Shown piece by piece: positions 6,328-6,965 of a DNA stretch of 6,965 bases (position 1 is its first letter; each line of letters begins with the position of its first letter). Below the pieces are notes generated by a model. It was given only the letters and a program-made list of their open reading frames with translations. It did no database searches and was not told where the DNA came from. This stretch comes from Betaproteobacteria bacterium (lineage in GTDB: Bacteria; Pseudomonadota; Gammaproteobacteria; Burkholderiales; UBA9220), in NCBI GenBank assembly GCA_020061285.1, contig JAGUYQ010000269.1, forward strand, positions 1 through 6,965, read 5' to 3'. The translations under genes and the position numbers were made by a program.

Positions 6328-6522
6328 TCAATCCGGCAGATTCTGGTCCCGCTTGTCCTGCATGACAAAATAAACCCCCGCCGCCGCCAGCACCACCCAC
6401 AACACCATCGCCATCGGCCCCAGGTGCTGCCAGAGGGTGCCCATGAACATCAGCATCAGCATGCACACCGCGAGGATGGCGTTGCCGAGCATGAATTGGG
6501 CTTTTTGCTTCGGGTCGGACAT
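6328..6522 (-). CDS. Small two-helix membrane protein of unknown function (64 aa)
   Basis: The protein has a short polar start (MSDPKQK), a Met-rich membrane helix (about 10-30), a short loop (WQHLGP), a second membrane helix (about 36-54) and a charged tail (QDKRDQNLPD). Both ends are probably cytoplasmic, making a helical hairpin. I do not recognise a family. I set the start at 6522 because AAGGAG lies eight bases upstream; an in-frame ATG at 6549 would put that site within the coding region. The next gene on the strand starts 111 bp downstream and I see no clear terminator between them. The palindromic repeat region begins about 60 bp upstream, so any promoter must be between the two or within the repeat. 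Confidence 0.7.
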   Translation of the reverse strand: MSDPKQKAQFMLGNAILAVCMLMLMFMGTLWQHLGPMAMVLWVVLAAAGVYFVMQDKRDQNLPD

Positions 6523-6579
6523 TCGATCAACTCCTTGTGTTGTACTCATCAGTTTGTGCGCTTCGCGCTGTTATTTGGG

Positions 6580-6780
6580 TGTCGGGGGTAGCCCGACAGC
6601 TAGTTACTTTCTTTTGCTTCGCCAAAAGAAAGCTAACCAAAGAAAAAGCGACCCCACTACACCGCCCCCTCCGGGGGTTCCCTGCGTTGCTCGCCGAACC
6701 GGGCGGCTGGAACTCGCGGCCTCAAACACCCTCAGCCGACGGCCCCCGGCCCGCCTGCGCTACTCGGCGGTGTAGAGGGG
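6580..6780. repeat. Nested palindromic intergenic repeat element
   Basis: The block begins with a 7-bp hairpin (6580-6586 with 6592-6598) and a long T/A-rich hairpin (6603-6616 with 6623-6637, loop CTTCGC, one extra C at 6633). A nested set of inverted repeats follows: 6657-6666 with 6766-6775 (10 of 10), 6671-6677 with 6743-6749 and 6704-6709 with 6733-6738, plus a small 5-bp hairpin at 6665-6677. This resembles an intergenic repeat common in betaproteobacterial genomes, as far as I remember; the CTTTCTTTTG/CAAAAGAAAG stem is its most recognisable part. Open frames across it are best seen as by-products of the palindromes. I see no promoter or gene in it. Confidence 0.7.
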
Positions 6781-6832
6781 AAGCACTTCAAAACCCCACG
6801 TAAACAACCGCCCTGCCCATAGCCACCACCGT

Positions 6833-6938
6833 CCCTCACCCCTGGCCCCTCTCCCGCGGGGAGAGGGGAAAATCCCCACTCCGCAGCATGGAAACCCTCT
6901 CCCTCCGGGAGAGGGTGCGCGTCAGCGCGGGTGAGGGG
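6833..6938. repeat. Double-hairpin palindromic repeat (C/G-rich, REP-like)
   Basis: Two hairpins lie inside an outer inverted repeat. Outer arms are CCCTCACCC (6833-6841) and GGGTGAGGG (6929-6937). The left hairpin has a perfect 10-bp stem (6846-6855 with 6859-6868, loop GCG); the right has a perfect 9-bp stem (6895-6903 with 6907-6915, loop TCC). The two stems share the CCCTCTCCC/GGGAGAGGG core. This is the familiar 'CCCTCACCC...CCCTCTCCC' intergenic repeat of beta- and gammaproteobacteria, a short non-autonomous element. It may serve as a transcription barrier or nucleoid-protein site, but that is not shown here. Confidence 0.75.
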
Positions 6939-6965
6939 CAGCAAGCAAACGCAGCCGAACAGCCA

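Larger units (their letters stand above)
6523..6965. other. Non-coding region with two repeats, no credible gene
   Basis: The last 443 bases hold the two palindromic repeats listed separately and short unique spacers (about 6523-6579, 6781-6832, 6939-6965). Open frames here have no ribosome site of note and their translations are Arg/Pro/Ala-rich products of the repeats. No tRNA-like cloverleaf was seen. Any gene to the right must start beyond the window. Confidence 0.65.

Noticed and set aside
6022..6591. 189-codon plus-strand open frame across the 66-aa and 64-aa genes
   Set aside because: It runs opposite two better-supported genes and into the repeat region, and shows no recognisable motif.
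6437..6944. Open frames in the right-end repeats (6437-6775, 6537-6803, 6732-6944)
   Set aside because: They are translations of palindromic repeats. Such frames recur as spurious hypothetical proteins wherever the repeats occur.

Overview
The window looks like ordinary chromosomal DNA of a high-GC betaproteobacterium, perhaps of the Rhodocyclales/Nitrosomonadales type. This rests on strong G/C preference at third codon positions, the domain architecture of the large signalling protein, an S4 protein of the YbcJ type, and two palindromic intergenic repeats of the kind scattered through beta- and gammaproteobacterial genomes. The lineage is an inference. I see no rRNA, tRNA, CRISPR array, transposase, integrase or phage gene.

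Left part (1-4495, plus strand): an exported Sel1-repeat protein (123-1013) is followed after 28 bp by a DUF599 membrane protein (1042-1725), probably in one transcript. After an 82-bp gap comes an 895-residue membrane sensor (1808-4495) with a periplasmic solute-binding-like domain, a transmembrane helix, PAS, GGDEF and EAL. All recognisable catalytic residues for both making and degrading cyclic di-GMP are present, as is a GGDEF inhibitory site.

Middle (4496-6522): a run of small genes, mostly on the minus strand. A strong minus-strand terminator (4517-4541) separates them from the sensor gene. Reading leftward from 6522 they are a 64-aa two-helix membrane protein, a 66-aa soluble unknown, a 75-aa S4 RNA-binding protein, a 59-aa and a 78-aa unknown, and a 104-aa membrane protein. 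One plus-strand gene (5567-5752) interrupts the run. It encodes a 61-aa Ala/Ser/Gln-rich, probably disordered protein, convergent to the S4 gene and divergent from the 59-aa gene. An inverted repeat at 5452-5473 lies in the divergent spacer.

Right end (6523-6965): no credible gene. It holds two different palindromic repeats, one at about 6580-6780 (nested inverted repeats) and one at 6833-6938 (two C/G-rich hairpins inside an outer inverted repeat).

The genes do not form one obvious pathway. The sensor is a stand-alone second-messenger enzyme. The Sel1/DUF599 pair may work together at the envelope. The small genes are mostly of unknown function. I found no convincing sign of a complete new system; the least explained parts are the small-gene cluster, the 61-aa protein and the divergent spacer.
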